Source of the DNA: Spirochaetales bacterium
GTDB lineage: Bacteria; Desulfobacterota_D; UBA1144
NCBI GenBank assembly: GCA_002730475.1
Contig: PCAG01000027.1
Span: 1 to 31,911, forward strand
Reading direction: 5' to 3'
Length of the DNA stretch: 31,911 bases
Of the stretch, positions 24,738-31,911 are shown one piece after another. A model generated the notes under the pieces. The model saw only the letters and a program-made list of their open reading frames with translations. It ran no database searches and was not told the DNA's origin. The translations under genes were made by a program, and so were the position numbers. The stretch's first letter is position 1, and the number at the start of each line of letters is the position of its first letter.

Positions 24738-26273
24738 TCATTTTCGAAACACCTTTTTAACAACTAAAAGAAAAATCCCAATGAATAATCCTAACAAAAC
24801 TATTCTCGCTAATTGAGACCAAAAATTAAATTTAAAAATTATCGAATTGTCGCTCTGAACATCTTGGATTAACCAAGAGATAAATAAAATCGCCAAAAGA
24901 GCTGGCAGATAATATCTAAAGACTTGATTAAAAATAGTTGGAACCCTTATCATGCTACCTAAGTTTATAGTCCGTACATGGTCTCCAGGAGCAATATAAA
25001 TTGTAAAAATTAAGATTTCCGTTAGAGCCAAAATAACAAGGAATATGGTTCCCGCCCAAAAATCAAATTCTTCTAAGAATCCAGGGAAGAATATTACGAA
25101 TTGCGCAAAAATGAATACCACGAACATGACTAATCGTGAAGATCGTTTCTGGTAAGAATTTAGTTCTTCCGATACAAAAGTTACTACAGGCTGTAAAATC
25201 CCCACAGAGGATGTTAGGCCAGCAACAAAAAGCAAGAAAAACCAAGTGAAACCTATATAAGAACCAAATGGCAAGCCATCGAAAATAGCTGGCATTGCAA
25301 TAAATCCAATTGAGAAAGCCCCAGATTGCGCAACTAGAACAGCTCCCGAGACTCCCAAAAATGCAACAGCGGCGGGTATTACGATAGATCCTCCGAAAAC
25401 TACTTCAATCAGTTCATTGATTGACGCTGCCGTTAAACCCGAAAGCGCAATATCGTCTCCCTTCTTAACAAATGACGCGTAAGTAACTATGGCACCAAAA
25501 CCTAGACTTAAAGTAAAGAAGACTTGCCCTGCGGCTGCTATCCAAACTCTTGGACTAAAGAGATAATCAAGATTCGGGGACCATAAGAAATTTAGTCCAT
25601 TTATCGAATTTGAGACAGGTGTTTCCAGTGTAAGAACATAGACAACCATAAAGATGCTCATTATAAATAGTGCAGGCATAGCAATTTTAACAAATCTCTC
25701 AATTCCTTTTGATATACCCTTCGATATAATTTTGTAATTAATAAAAACTGTTAATAAAAAACACGAGTATGCAAAGAAAGAAGGGCTTAACATCGTTTTG
25801 CCGTTTTCCGAAGAGCCAATATAATCTGCAAAAGTAGATTTGAAAAAATTCATTTTCATTCCTATATCTGTCAATCCAGATTCGAAATTTCCAACTAGAA
25901 AATTCAAAGAATATCCCAGGGTCCATGACTCTATATATATATAATAAATTGAAATTATCAGTGGTATCCAAATTCCTAACAAGGAAAAAACTTGAATTCC
26001 TTTATCAACATTTAACACATTTGATATTCCAAAAGTAGTACCCTTCCCTAGTACTCCGGCATGCCTACCTATCCCCCATTCTATCCACATTAGAGGTATA
26101 CCGATTAATATAAAACAGATGATATAAGGCAACATAAATGCCCCGCCACCATTTTCAGCAGCCTGCACCGGGAATCTCAAGAAATTGCCTAAGCCTACTG
26201 CATTACCTGCCATCGCTAGAATAAGGCCGTATTTGCTAGACCAAAAATCTCTACCATTTTTTTTCTCAGACAT
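24738..26273 (-). CDS. LeuT-like neurotransmitter:sodium symporter (NSS) family transporter
   Basis: A 511-residue, about 12-helix sodium-coupled amino-acid importer. Resemblance to the structurally known LeuT is strong by recall of its sequence: TM1 AGNAVGLGNFLRFPVQAAEN, YYIYIESWTLGYSLNFL, TM6 FTLSLGFGAIVTYASF, the TM7 NELIEVVFGGS and TM8 AGLTSSVGILQP. These hold the residues equivalent to LeuT Asn27, Phe253/Thr254/Ser256/Phe259, Asn286, Glu290 and Thr354/Ser355/Ile359. The Glu290 equivalent predicts chloride independence. A hydrophobic amino acid (Leu, Ala or similar) is the probable substrate. It stands alone on the minus strand, divergent from the DksA-like gene. A (TA)n run in its coding sequence is unremarkable. 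Confidence 0.93.
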   Translation of the reverse strand: MSEKKNGRDFWSSKYGLILAMAGNAVGLGNFLRFPVQAAENGGGAFMLPYIICFILIGIPLMWIEWGIGRHAGVLGKGTTFGISNVLNVDKGIQVFSLLGIWIPLIISIYYIYIESWTLGYSLNFLVGNFESGLTDIGMKMNFFKSTFADYIGSSENGKTMLSPSFFAYSCFLLTVFINYKIISKGISKGIERFVKIAMPALFIMSIFMVVYVLTLETPVSNSINGLNFLWSPNLDYLFSPRVWIAAAGQVFFTLSLGFGAIVTYASFVKKGDDIALSGLTAASINELIEVVFGGSIVIPAAVAFLGVSGAVLVAQSGAFSIGFIAMPAIFDGLPFGSYIGFTWFFLLFVAGLTSSVGILQPVVTFVSEELNSYQKRSSRLVMFVVFIFAQFVIFFPGFLEEFDFWAGTIFLVILALTEILIFTIYIAPGDHVRTINLGSMIRVPTIFNQVFRYYLPALLAILFISWLIQDVQSDNSIIFKFNFWSQLARIVLLGLFIGIFLLVVKKVFRK

Positions 26274-26301
26274 CTAACAAACTAATCCTATATGAACATT
26301 C

Positions 26302-26334
26302 TTGACAAATTATTTTTTAAGCTTATCTTATAAT
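26302..26334 (+). promoter_or_regulatory. Probable promoter of the DksA-like gene
   Basis: A perfect TTGACA (26302-26307) lies 16 bases before TATCTT (26324-26329), which overlaps a perfect TATAAT (26329-26334) at the less suitable spacing of 21. With TATCTT the message would begin near 26336 and keep the ribosome-binding site CGGAG (26339-26343); with TATAAT it would lose part of it. The first is therefore preferred. Confidence 0.5.
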
Positions 26335-26338
26335 TCTT

Positions 26339-26343
26339 CGGAG
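26339..26343 (+). promoter_or_regulatory. Ribosome-binding site deciding the DksA-like start
   Basis: CGGAG lies 6 bases before the ATG at 26350. The frame extends upstream to a TTG at 26302, but that codon is inside the predicted -35 box, so the ATG is the start. Confidence 0.65.
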
Positions 26344-26349
26344 TTCTAT

Positions 26350-26829
26350 ATGGCTAACACAGTTCCTTCAAAAAGTAAGAAAAAAACAGCATCCACATCA
26401 CAAAATAAGTCCAATAAGAAGGCTAAAGTCGTGGAACAGTTCAACGCTACTTGTTCCAATAAAAAATTGTCAGCTAAGTTCAAGAGAGAGATAAAGAAAA
26501 TTCTTACTAATATGAAAGAAGAAATCTTGGAAGATATCACAAAAATAATTAAATCCGAATCAGATCATCTTAAATATGATGTCGGAGACTTCTACGATAG
26601 TGCATCAAATGATAGAGAAAGAGACCTTTTGTTGTCCCTCAATCAGAGAGATAGACAAAAATTGATTATGATTGAGGATGCTATAAAAAGAATTGACAAC
26701 GGCACATACGGAAAATGTCCTTATGGTAATGAAGTTCTCGACGAAGAAAGATTAAGAGCTATGCCATTTACCCGCTATTGTGTTTCATGTATTGAAGAAG
26801 ACGGAGGATTTACAAATGGTGATTTTTAA
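26350..26829 (+). CDS. DksA/TraR-family zinc-finger-like regulator
   Basis: A 159-residue protein with a lysine- and serine-rich N-terminal tail (about 1-45), a helical coiled-coil region (KFKREIKKILTNMKEEILED and GDFYDSASNDRERDLLLSLN) and a C-terminal zinc-finger region IKRIDNGTYGKCPYGNEVLD followed by LRAMPFTRYCVSC. The layout is that of DksA/TraR proteins, which enter the RNA polymerase secondary channel and, with ppGpp, control rRNA and other promoters. The first zinc pair reads C-P-Y-G instead of C-x-x-C, so three of four Cys remain. Acidic residues at the coiled-coil tip (YDSASNDRE) are present. Start chosen from RBS and promoter. Its end overlaps mtnA by 20 bases on the opposite strand. 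Confidence 0.85.
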   Translation: MANTVPSKSKKKTASTSQNKSNKKAKVVEQFNATCSNKKLSAKFKREIKKILTNMKEEILEDITKIIKSESDHLKYDVGDFYDSASNDRERDLLLSLNQRDRQKLIMIEDAIKRIDNGTYGKCPYGNEVLDEERLRAMPFTRYCVSCIEEDGGFTNGDF

Positions 26830-27859
26830 ATTTTCTAATTTTATCAGCACTCGGACTATATATAATTCCCTCTTCCGTTATAATTCCAGTTATTAATTTT
26901 CTAGGTGTTATATCAAATGCTGGGTTTCGAACTTTTTTTGCCTTTGAGACAATATTCTTTCCAATCGACAGCAATTCATTAGGGTTTCTTTCTTCGATTG
27001 GTATGAGCGCCCCATTTCGGGAAGAAAAATCAAAAGTTGACACCGGAGCAGCTACAAAGAAGGGTATTTTGTGAAATTTTGCAGCTATTGCAAGTTGATA
27101 AGTTCCTACTTTATTTGCGGTATCTCCGTTGCTAGCAATCCTATCCGCTCCCACAATAACTAAACTAATCTTCTCGTCTTTCATAATATGAGAGGCCATT
27201 GAGTCAGAAATTAAAGTGCAATCAACATTGTCTCGTTGACACTCCCAGATTGTCAGCCTTGAGCCCTGAAGTAACGGCCGTGTTTCAGTTGCGAAAATTC
27301 TTAGTCCATGTCTAACTTGATTAGCAAATTTAATAACACCTAGCGCAGTACCAGGCCCCGTTGTAGCAAGAGAACCAGTATTGCAGTGGGTTATTATTTT
27401 ATAATTATTTTTTATAAGCTTTGCACCCAGAGACGAGAGTCTGAGCGAAACCTCCTTTTCTTCTTCGTAGAGCTTTAAGGCTTCTTGCCTAAACAATTTC
27501 AATAGAGATTCAAAAGGAATTTGTTTGTTATTATTTAATTCTATAATTTTCCTAAATCTGTTTACCGACCATGGCAAATTAACAGCCGTAGGACGAGCAG
27601 ATTCAATTAAATTCAATCTTAATAAAATTTTTTCGGCACGTTGTTTAGAACTATCATTTTTCAATTGTTTTAAAGCAAGATAGGAAGCGAAGCCTCCAGC
27701 GACTCCAATAGCAGGTGCTCCCCTAATGCTTAATTTTTGTATAGCATAAATAATTTTTCTAAAATCCTTCGTTTTTACATATTCTTCTTTGAATGGCAAT
27801 TTGGTTTGATCGAGTATGTAAACTACATCGGAAGCGCTAAGTCTAATTATTGGTTTCAT
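26810..27859 (-). CDS. mtnA: S-methyl-5-thioribose-1-phosphate isomerase
   Basis: Methionine salvage enzyme that isomerises 5-methylthioribose-1-phosphate to 5-methylthioribulose-1-phosphate. Motifs are KLSIRGAPAIGVAGGFA, SARPTAVNLPWSVNRF, catalytic Cys in THCNTGSLATTGPG, FATETRPLLQGSRLT, and the Asp in VGADRIASNGDTANKVGTYQ; the C-terminal NPAFDITPRKLITGIITEEG is also typical. The start is the ATG at 27859, which overlaps the bamD stop as TGATG; the frame also opens at a TTG one codon earlier. A ribose-1,5-bisphosphate isomerase role (e2b2-like family) is the alternative, but the motif set and length of 349 match MtnA. No other salvage gene is nearby. Confidence 0.93.
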   Translation of the reverse strand: MKPIIRLSASDVVYILDQTKLPFKEEYVKTKDFRKIIYAIQKLSIRGAPAIGVAGGFASYLALKQLKNDSSKQRAEKILLRLNLIESARPTAVNLPWSVNRFRKIIELNNNKQIPFESLLKLFRQEALKLYEEEKEVSLRLSSLGAKLIKNNYKIITHCNTGSLATTGPGTALGVIKFANQVRHGLRIFATETRPLLQGSRLTIWECQRDNVDCTLISDSMASHIMKDEKISLVIVGADRIASNGDTANKVGTYQLAIAAKFHKIPFFVAAPVSTFDFSSRNGALIPIEERNPNELLSIGKNIVSKAKKVRNPAFDITPRKLITGIITEEGIIYSPSADKIRKFKNHHL

Positions 27860-28617
27860 CAAATTTCATCTAAGTCATCTAAAAACGGAGAATTGGGGAA
27901 TTTGGATTTGTATGAATTCCTTAAATCTTCAATTGAAACGTCATTGCTCTTATCCTTTGCTAGACAAAGAATCTTAAGGTATTGGGTCTCATAGCTATTT
28001 TCAACTAGGTCTGAAATAAATACGCTTGCATTGTCTATTCTACTACATGCAGAACCAAATTCTCCCTTTTCGATATAGAATTTAGATATATAAATTGTTC
28101 TCTTTAAAATAAATTTTCGTGCCGTGTTGTAAATTTTATCCGTTCTTTCCATAAATTCACTATCCAAATAAGATTGTGGTAGTGAATTATAAAGTTCAAT
28201 GATTTTTAGCGAAGGACCCAAATCCAAATCTTTGTTACGAATCAACTTAGAGTAAGAAAGAAAAATCATAAACTGTGCGTAATTGATTTTTGGATGATTG
28301 GTTTGGTTTTTTATAAATTCATTATATTGTTGTACTGCCAGTTGATACCTTTTTTGCTTATACGCAATATCGCCATGTAAGACATAGGCTTCCCGAGTAT
28401 ACTCGGAATATGGATATCGTATTTGCAGTGTGGTCATTAGATGCTCAAGTTTCCCGTAATCCGTACCCCCTAAGATAAGATATTTTCTTTCTTTGTTAAT
28501 TTCCGCAATTATCGTATCGTATAATTCTTTATCGGTCCCTTTGAGAATTATGACCTTGCTGGTACAAGAGAAAAGAAGCGAAACTGAAAAAACAAGTAAA
28601 ATTAATCTAGAAAACAT
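27859..28617 (-). CDS. BamD-like outer membrane assembly lipoprotein
   Basis: A 252-residue lipoprotein. The N-terminus MFSRLILLVFSVSLLFSCTS is a type II signal peptide with LFSC as lipobox, so the mature protein starts with a lipidated Cys. TPR-like helices follow: LMTTLQIRYPYSEYTREAYV, DIAYKQKRYQLAVQQYNEFI and a later pair near the C-terminus. RYPxSxYxxxA and the spacing are typical of BamD/YfiO, which recruits substrates to BamA for beta-barrel insertion in the outer membrane. BamD is often about this length. The ATG at 28617 fits the signal peptide; an upstream TTG frame does not. The promoter and -10 are shared with the divergent obgE. mtnA follows with a one-base overlap. Confidence 0.85.
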   Translation of the reverse strand: MFSRLILLVFSVSLLFSCTSKVIILKGTDKELYDTIIAEINKERKYLILGGTDYGKLEHLMTTLQIRYPYSEYTREAYVLHGDIAYKQKRYQLAVQQYNEFIKNQTNHPKINYAQFMIFLSYSKLIRNKDLDLGPSLKIIELYNSLPQSYLDSEFMERTDKIYNTARKFILKRTIYISKFYIEKGEFGSACSRIDNASVFISDLVENSYETQYLKILCLAKDKSNDVSIEDLRNSYKSKFPNSPFLDDLDEI

Positions 28618-28620
28618 AAA

Positions 28621-28629
28621 TGCTATAAT
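28621..28629 (+). promoter_or_regulatory. Extended -10 promoter of obgE
   Basis: TGCTATAAT (28621-28629) is an extended -10 (TGnTATAAT) with no good -35, which fits that class. The transcription start would be near 28636, leaving a leader of about 28 bases with AAGGA at 28652-28656, 7 bases before the ATG at 28664. Confidence 0.55.
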
Positions 28630-28653
28630 ATTTCGCAGGGATTTTAAAGTCAA
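28625..28653 (-). promoter_or_regulatory. Probable promoter of the bamD-mtnA unit
   Basis: On the minus strand TTGACT (28653-28648), 17 bases, TATTAT (28630-28625). The predicted start is at or one base before the ATG at 28617, so the transcript would be leaderless. The -10 occupies nearly the same base pairs as the obgE -10 on the other strand. Confidence 0.5.
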
Positions 28654-28663
28654 GGATAAGAAA

Positions 28664-29644
28664 ATGACTAATTTTTTAGACTACATAGAGATTGAGATTA
28701 TTTCGGGTAATGGTGGGGACGGAGTCGCATCATTTAGGCGTGAGAAATTCATCCCCTTTGGAGGTCCAGATGGAGGTGATGGAGGTGATGGAGGTAATGT
28801 AATATTCCTTGGTACAAAAGATATGAGGTCCTTAAGAGATTTTAAAAGTAAACGATCTTTTAAAGCAAAAAATGGGAGAAGTGGTAGCTCAAGTAAAAAA
28901 TTTGGAAAGAATGGAGAAGATGTAATTATAAAAGTGCCTCTAGGAACTGAAGTTATGAACTTGAGAAACAAAAAAAAATTAGCTGATATTGTTCAGGATG
29001 GAGACAGAGTTGAAATACTTCAAGGTGGCAGAGGTGGCCTTGGTAATGCAAATTTTAAATCATCCACCAACAGAGCACCTAGAAAATTTACTGAAGGGAA
29101 AAAAGGGATTCGTGAAAGAGTAAGTTTGAATTTGAAAATAATATCTGATATCAGCCTTGTTGGTGTTCCAAATGTGGGCAAATCTTCCATTATACAAAAA
29201 ATAACAAATTCGAAAGCCGGTATAGGAAATTATGCTTTTACAACATTAGATCCTAATCTCGGTGTATACAAATCTCAAGATGCCGATATTTTAATAGCAG
29301 ATATCCCTGGATTGATTGAAGGTGCTCATGTGGGTAAAGGCTTAGGGCATAATTTTTTAAAACACATTGAGCGATCAATGTCGCTAATAGAAGTTTTGGA
29401 TCTTTCGTGTAGCAATATTGATGAATTAAAAAAACAGCACAAAGTCTTTTTAAATGAATTGTTAATGTATAACAAAAAATTAAAAAACAGAATAAAATTA
29501 ATAGTTTTAAACAAGATTGATATATGCTCTTTTAAAAGCGATATTAAAAAATTTACTGGAATAAAAAGTGTACCAATTATTTCAATAAGCTGTGTTGAGA
29601 ATTTTCAAATTAACGAACTCAAGAAGGCGATAGATGCAATCTAA
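28664..29644 (+). CDS. obgE: Obg-family GTPase (ribosome-associated)
   Basis: GTPase needed for 50S assembly and linked to stress responses. The glycine-rich Obg fold occupies about residues 1-160 (FIPFGGPDGGDGGDGGNV; the DNA shows tandem GGAGGTGAT units coding this). The G domain follows: G1 VGVPNVGKSS, G2 FTTLDPNLGVY, G3 IADIPGLIEGAHVGKGLG, HNFLKHIERS, G4 LNKIDI, G5 ISCVE. At 326 residues it lacks the acidic C-terminal extension of some proteobacterial Obg proteins. The ATG at 28664 is fixed by AAGGA 7 bases upstream and by the family N-terminus (MTNFLDYIEIEIISGNGGDG). Its end overlaps trpC by 4 bases on the opposite strand. Confidence 0.96.
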   Translation: MTNFLDYIEIEIISGNGGDGVASFRREKFIPFGGPDGGDGGDGGNVIFLGTKDMRSLRDFKSKRSFKAKNGRSGSSSKKFGKNGEDVIIKVPLGTEVMNLRNKKKLADIVQDGDRVEILQGGRGGLGNANFKSSTNRAPRKFTEGKKGIRERVSLNLKIISDISLVGVPNVGKSSIIQKITNSKAGIGNYAFTTLDPNLGVYKSQDADILIADIPGLIEGAHVGKGLGHNFLKHIERSMSLIEVLDLSCSNIDELKKQHKVFLNELLMYNKKLKNRIKLIVLNKIDICSFKSDIKKFTGIKSVPIISISCVENFQINELKKAIDAI

Positions 29645-30438
29645 ATCTTAATTAAATCTTTTATAAATCTTAATCTATTTCGAGCCCTCATAATACTTTC
29701 TCCGATTAAAAAGTTATTAATTCCAAGATTATAAAGATTGTTTATATCGCTTTTAGACTCAATTCCGCTTTCGCTTACTAGCAAACCACCCTTAGGTATT
29801 TTCCTAGCTAGGCCGACAACATTTTGATAATCGACCTTGAAGTCAACTAAATCTCTATTGTTGACACCAAAAATTTTGACTCCCGCTTTAATTCCTTTTT
29901 GAATATCTTCTTTGTCATGAACCTCATATAATACGTCTAAATTATATTCTTTTGATATACTTAGGAAATCTTCTAATCTTTTTTGCTCCAAAATTCTTCC
30001 TATTAGTAGTATCGCATCCGCTCCGTACCATTTTGATTGAACTATTTGATATTCATCCAAAATAAAATCTTTTCGCAACAAAGGTATCGTAGTGACAGCT
30101 CGAACGGAATTTAAATATTCCAGTTTTCCTTCAAAAAATTTCTCGTCAGTCAGAACAGAAATTGCTCGAGCTCCAGCTTGTTCGTAATCATATGCTAACT
30201 CAACGGGTTTAAAATCTTCAAGGATAACCCCTTTGGAGGGAGAAGATTTTTTTATCTCAGCAATAATATTAATAGAATCCTTTTTTGATAGGGCCACATA
30301 AAAATCTCTCTTTTTTTCTTCTAAGTTTTCCTCATTGTTTATTTTTATTAGCTCTTCTAGGTTCGAAAGAGGTAGATTCTTCTTTTGGAGCTCAACTTCT
30401 TCTTTCTTATTTTCGACTATTTCGTCCAATATATTCAT
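29641..30438 (-). CDS. trpC: Indole-3-glycerol-phosphate synthase
   Basis: Closes the indole ring from CdRP in tryptophan synthesis; a (beta/alpha)8 barrel. Motifs: INIIAEIKKSSPSKGVI, ISVLTDEKFFEGKLEYL, PLLRKDFILDEYQI, the Glu in VLYEVHDKEDI, IFGVNNRDLVDFKVD and GGLLVSESGIESKSD. The protein is monofunctional (265 residues, no TrpF fused). The ATG at 30438 is 1 base after the trpD stop, so nusB-trpD-trpC are transcribed together. The remaining trp genes are not in the window. Confidence 0.96.
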   Translation of the reverse strand: MNILDEIVENKKEEVELQKKNLPLSNLEELIKINNEENLEEKKRDFYVALSKKDSINIIAEIKKSSPSKGVILEDFKPVELAYDYEQAGARAISVLTDEKFFEGKLEYLNSVRAVTTIPLLRKDFILDEYQIVQSKWYGADAILLIGRILEQKRLEDFLSISKEYNLDVLYEVHDKEDIQKGIKAGVKIFGVNNRDLVDFKVDYQNVVGLARKIPKGGLLVSESGIESKSDINNLYNLGINNFLIGESIMRARNRLRFIKDLIKI

Positions 30439-30439
30439 A

Positions 30440-31483
30440 TTAAAAATTTATAATTTTTGATAGATTATTCTTGATGTCTCCCGAAGCCAGGGAAGATTCA
30501 ACAATTTTGCATCCTTCTTCTATTGAATTAACTCGGCCGTATATATACAGGGCCGCCCCAGCATTCATCTGGCATATAATTTTCTCGGGATCATCGTCTC
30601 TCCCGGAATGAGGAAAATCCGGATTAATTTCTCCACTTAAAATCCTAAGTGCCGCTTCTTTTGATTGCTCGACTGAATCTATTACGGAATTGGCATTTTG
30701 ATTACAAGATATGTAACCAAAATCATTTGGATGAATTTTATATTCTTTAATTTTACCGTTATCCACTTCCGCAATATAAGTATCTGCGCAATTCGAAATC
30801 TCATCCATTCCATCAGTACCGTGAACAACCAAAGCCTTTTCGGTACCTTGTTTGATTAGAGCATTAGCTACAGGAATCATGAGACTTCTATCGTACACAC
30901 CCAAAAGCTGTTTTTTTGGTCTCAAAGGATTAACTAATGGACCTAAAATATTAAATATGGTCCTTGTTTTAAGCTCTTTTCTGATATGCGCAACATTTTT
31001 CATAGATTTATGGAAATTGGGTGCGTACAAGAAGGATAAATTTTTATCATTTATTGATTCTATTGCACCTTCAATAGAATCGTCAAAGTGTATACCAATG
31101 GCTTCAATCAAATCAGCGCTTCCTACTTTGCTAGAAACCGAGCGATTACCATGTTTGGCCACTTTTACACCCATGGCGGCTAAAATTAATGATGATATCG
31201 TTGATACATTGATAGAAGATTTAGAATCACCTCCGGTTCCGCATAAATCAATTATATCAAGCTTGTGATTGTAGCTTGATTCGTACCCTAAATTATCTAA
31301 CAGCACACTAGAAGCTTGATAAATTTCTTCTGGTGAAGGCTCTTTGGCTTTGAGTGCAAGAAGAAAGGCTTTGCACTGAGAGTCTGAAAGCTCACCCTTC
31401 ATCATCTCTGTGAAGACAAAATTGATTTCTTTCGCTTCGAGATCTATCCCATCAGACAGTTTTTCGATTACTTTTTCAATCAT
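30440..31483 (-). CDS. trpD: Anthranilate phosphoribosyltransferase
   Basis: Second step of tryptophan synthesis: joins anthranilate and PRPP. The PRPP and magnesium motif is DLCGTGGDSKSSINVST; KVAKHGNRSVSSKVGSADLI, SFLYAPNFHKSMKNVAHIRK, RTIFNILGPLVNPL and VHGTDGMDEISN complete the family pattern. At 347 residues it is monofunctional, without a TrpG domain. Its ATG overlaps the nusB stop as ATGA, so the pair is coupled. trpC follows one base later. Confidence 0.96.
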   Translation of the reverse strand: MIEKVIEKLSDGIDLEAKEINFVFTEMMKGELSDSQCKAFLLALKAKEPSPEEIYQASSVLLDNLGYESSYNHKLDIIDLCGTGGDSKSSINVSTISSLILAAMGVKVAKHGNRSVSSKVGSADLIEAIGIHFDDSIEGAIESINDKNLSFLYAPNFHKSMKNVAHIRKELKTRTIFNILGPLVNPLRPKKQLLGVYDRSLMIPVANALIKQGTEKALVVHGTDGMDEISNCADTYIAEVDNGKIKEYKIHPNDFGYISCNQNANSVIDSVEQSKEAALRILSGEINPDFPHSGRDDDPEKIICQMNAGAALYIYGRVNSIEEGCKIVESSLASGDIKNNLSKIINF

Positions 31484-31911
31484 TGCAAAGCTCTTTTCGA
31501 AATCGAATCAAGTATTCCGTTAATAAAACTACAGGACTCGTCAGAACTATACTTCAGTGCCAATACGATAGCTTCCTTGATACTGACAGGAACAGGTATT
31601 CCTCTCGAAAAAAGTATCTCAAATACCGCTATTCTCAATATATTCAAATCTACAGAGTTAATTCTCTCAAATCTCCAATTCTTAATGCTTTGACCTATTT
31701 GATCATCTATAGGTTTAATGTTCTTTACGCAACCTCTGATAATCTCCGTGGCTTTGTTTTTAATTATATTTCTTGTAACAATTTTACGTGAGTTCGCAAA
31801 CAAATCTCGTAGTATCTTATAAAAATTTGTATCATCGTTGTTGATTTTTTCGTTTGAATTATAACTCCTTAGAAAGAGTTTAAAACTATCCTCCCTGCCC
31901 GCCTTCGATAC
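31480..31911 (-). CDS. nusB: Transcription antitermination factor NusB (5' end cut by the window)
   Basis: The frame runs through the window edge, so the start codon is outside. About 143 residues are seen; upstream of the in-frame TTG at 31803 the translation reads VSKAGREDSFKLFLRSYNSN, which matches the NusB N-terminal pattern (R.aRE.alq.Ly). Later blocks WRFERINSVDLNILRIAVFE and SIKEAIVLALKYSSDESCSF, INGILDSISK match the conserved NusB C-terminal half. NusB binds boxA RNA with NusE (S10) for rRNA antitermination. Overlap with trpD by 4 bases shows an unusual pairing with tryptophan genes. Probably only a few residues are missing. Confidence 0.9.
   Translation of the reverse strand, partial: VSKAGREDSFKLFLRSYNSNEKINNDDTNFYKILRDLFANSRKIVTRNIIKNKATEIIRGCVKNIKPIDDQIGQSIKNWRFERINSVDLNILRIAVFEILFSRGIPVPVSIKEAIVLALKYSSDESCSFINGILDSISKRALQ

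Noticed and set aside
24668..24760. A 30-codon ORF on the plus strand after the CDP-alcohol transferase (starts MRQKTSREIIKVHEDIRK)
   Set aside because: No ribosome-binding site, overlaps the end of the opposite-strand transporter gene, and too short to judge; kept only as a possible small protein.
25931..25943. (TA)n microsatellite
   Set aside because: Within the transporter coding sequence (Ile/Tyr codons) in AT-rich DNA; no frame disruption.
28769..28796. Tandem GGAGGTGAT repeats
   Set aside because: They encode the conserved Gly-Gly-Asp repeats of the Obg fold, not a separate repeat element.
30852..31268. A 138-codon plus-strand ORF opposite trpD
   Set aside because: Antisense to the conserved PRPP-binding region of trpD; no start signals or family resemblance.

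Overview
The window is a gene-dense, AT-rich (roughly one third GC by eye) chromosomal segment from a Gram-negative-type bacterium. The outer-membrane side is shown by a BamD-like lipoprotein, an MltD-like lytic transglycosylase, a MacAB-type tripartite exporter and a site-2 protease of the RseP type. Housekeeping genes dominate and there are no insertion sequences, phage genes, CRISPR arrays or rRNA. Intergenic gaps are tiny (the longest is 144 bases) and several convergent gene pairs overlap at their 3' ends, which suggests a streamlined genome. The gene set (E. coli-type gshB, short EF-Ts, Asp/Glu-tRNA amidotransferase, BamD) would fit an uncultured, perhaps marine lineage near the old deltaproteobacterial radiation, but I cannot place it from sequence alone.

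Layout. 1-2176 (+): end of a MacA-like adaptor, then the MacB-like ATPase and permease. 2195-5586 (+): a 68-residue one-helix membrane protein, uppS, dxr and rseP; the cdsA gene that usually sits between uppS and dxr is not there. 5588-7003 (-): a coproheme decarboxylase (HemQ/ChdC)-like gene behind an UPF0173 metallo-hydrolase gene. 7073-8329 (+): serS. 8339-11132 (-): rpsB-tsf-pyrH-frr in the classic order. 11248-12174 (+): tRNA-Ser(UGA) followed 7 bases later by rsmI. 12171-15908 (-): carA-gshB-gatC-gatA. 15974-16687 (+): a PlsC-type acyltransferase. 16680-20434 (-): gatB, then an AlaC-like aminotransferase with an overlapping mltD-like gene. 20491-22510 (+): panB-panC-panD, the route to pantothenate and CoA. 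22655-24662 (+): a cytidylyltransferase-like gene and a two-domain CDP-alcohol phosphotransferase. 24738-26273 (-): a LeuT-like sodium symporter. 26350-26829 (+): a DksA/TraR-like regulator. 26810-28617 (-): bamD-like lipoprotein and mtnA. 28664-29644 (+): obgE. 29641-31911 (-): nusB (cut by the window edge), trpD, trpC.

The least ordinary part is 22655-24662, where the pair resembles the inositol-1-phosphate cytidylyltransferase / di-inositol-phosphate synthase architecture, with what looks like a degenerate second nucleotidyltransferase domain fused to the transferase. Its product is unknown. Other points of interest are a DksA-like protein lacking one zinc cysteine, compact divergent promoters that appear to share -10 or -35 elements and would yield almost leaderless mRNAs, a LeuT-like transporter with an intact substrate and sodium site, and two unusual substitutions in UppS. 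No mobile or defence system was found.
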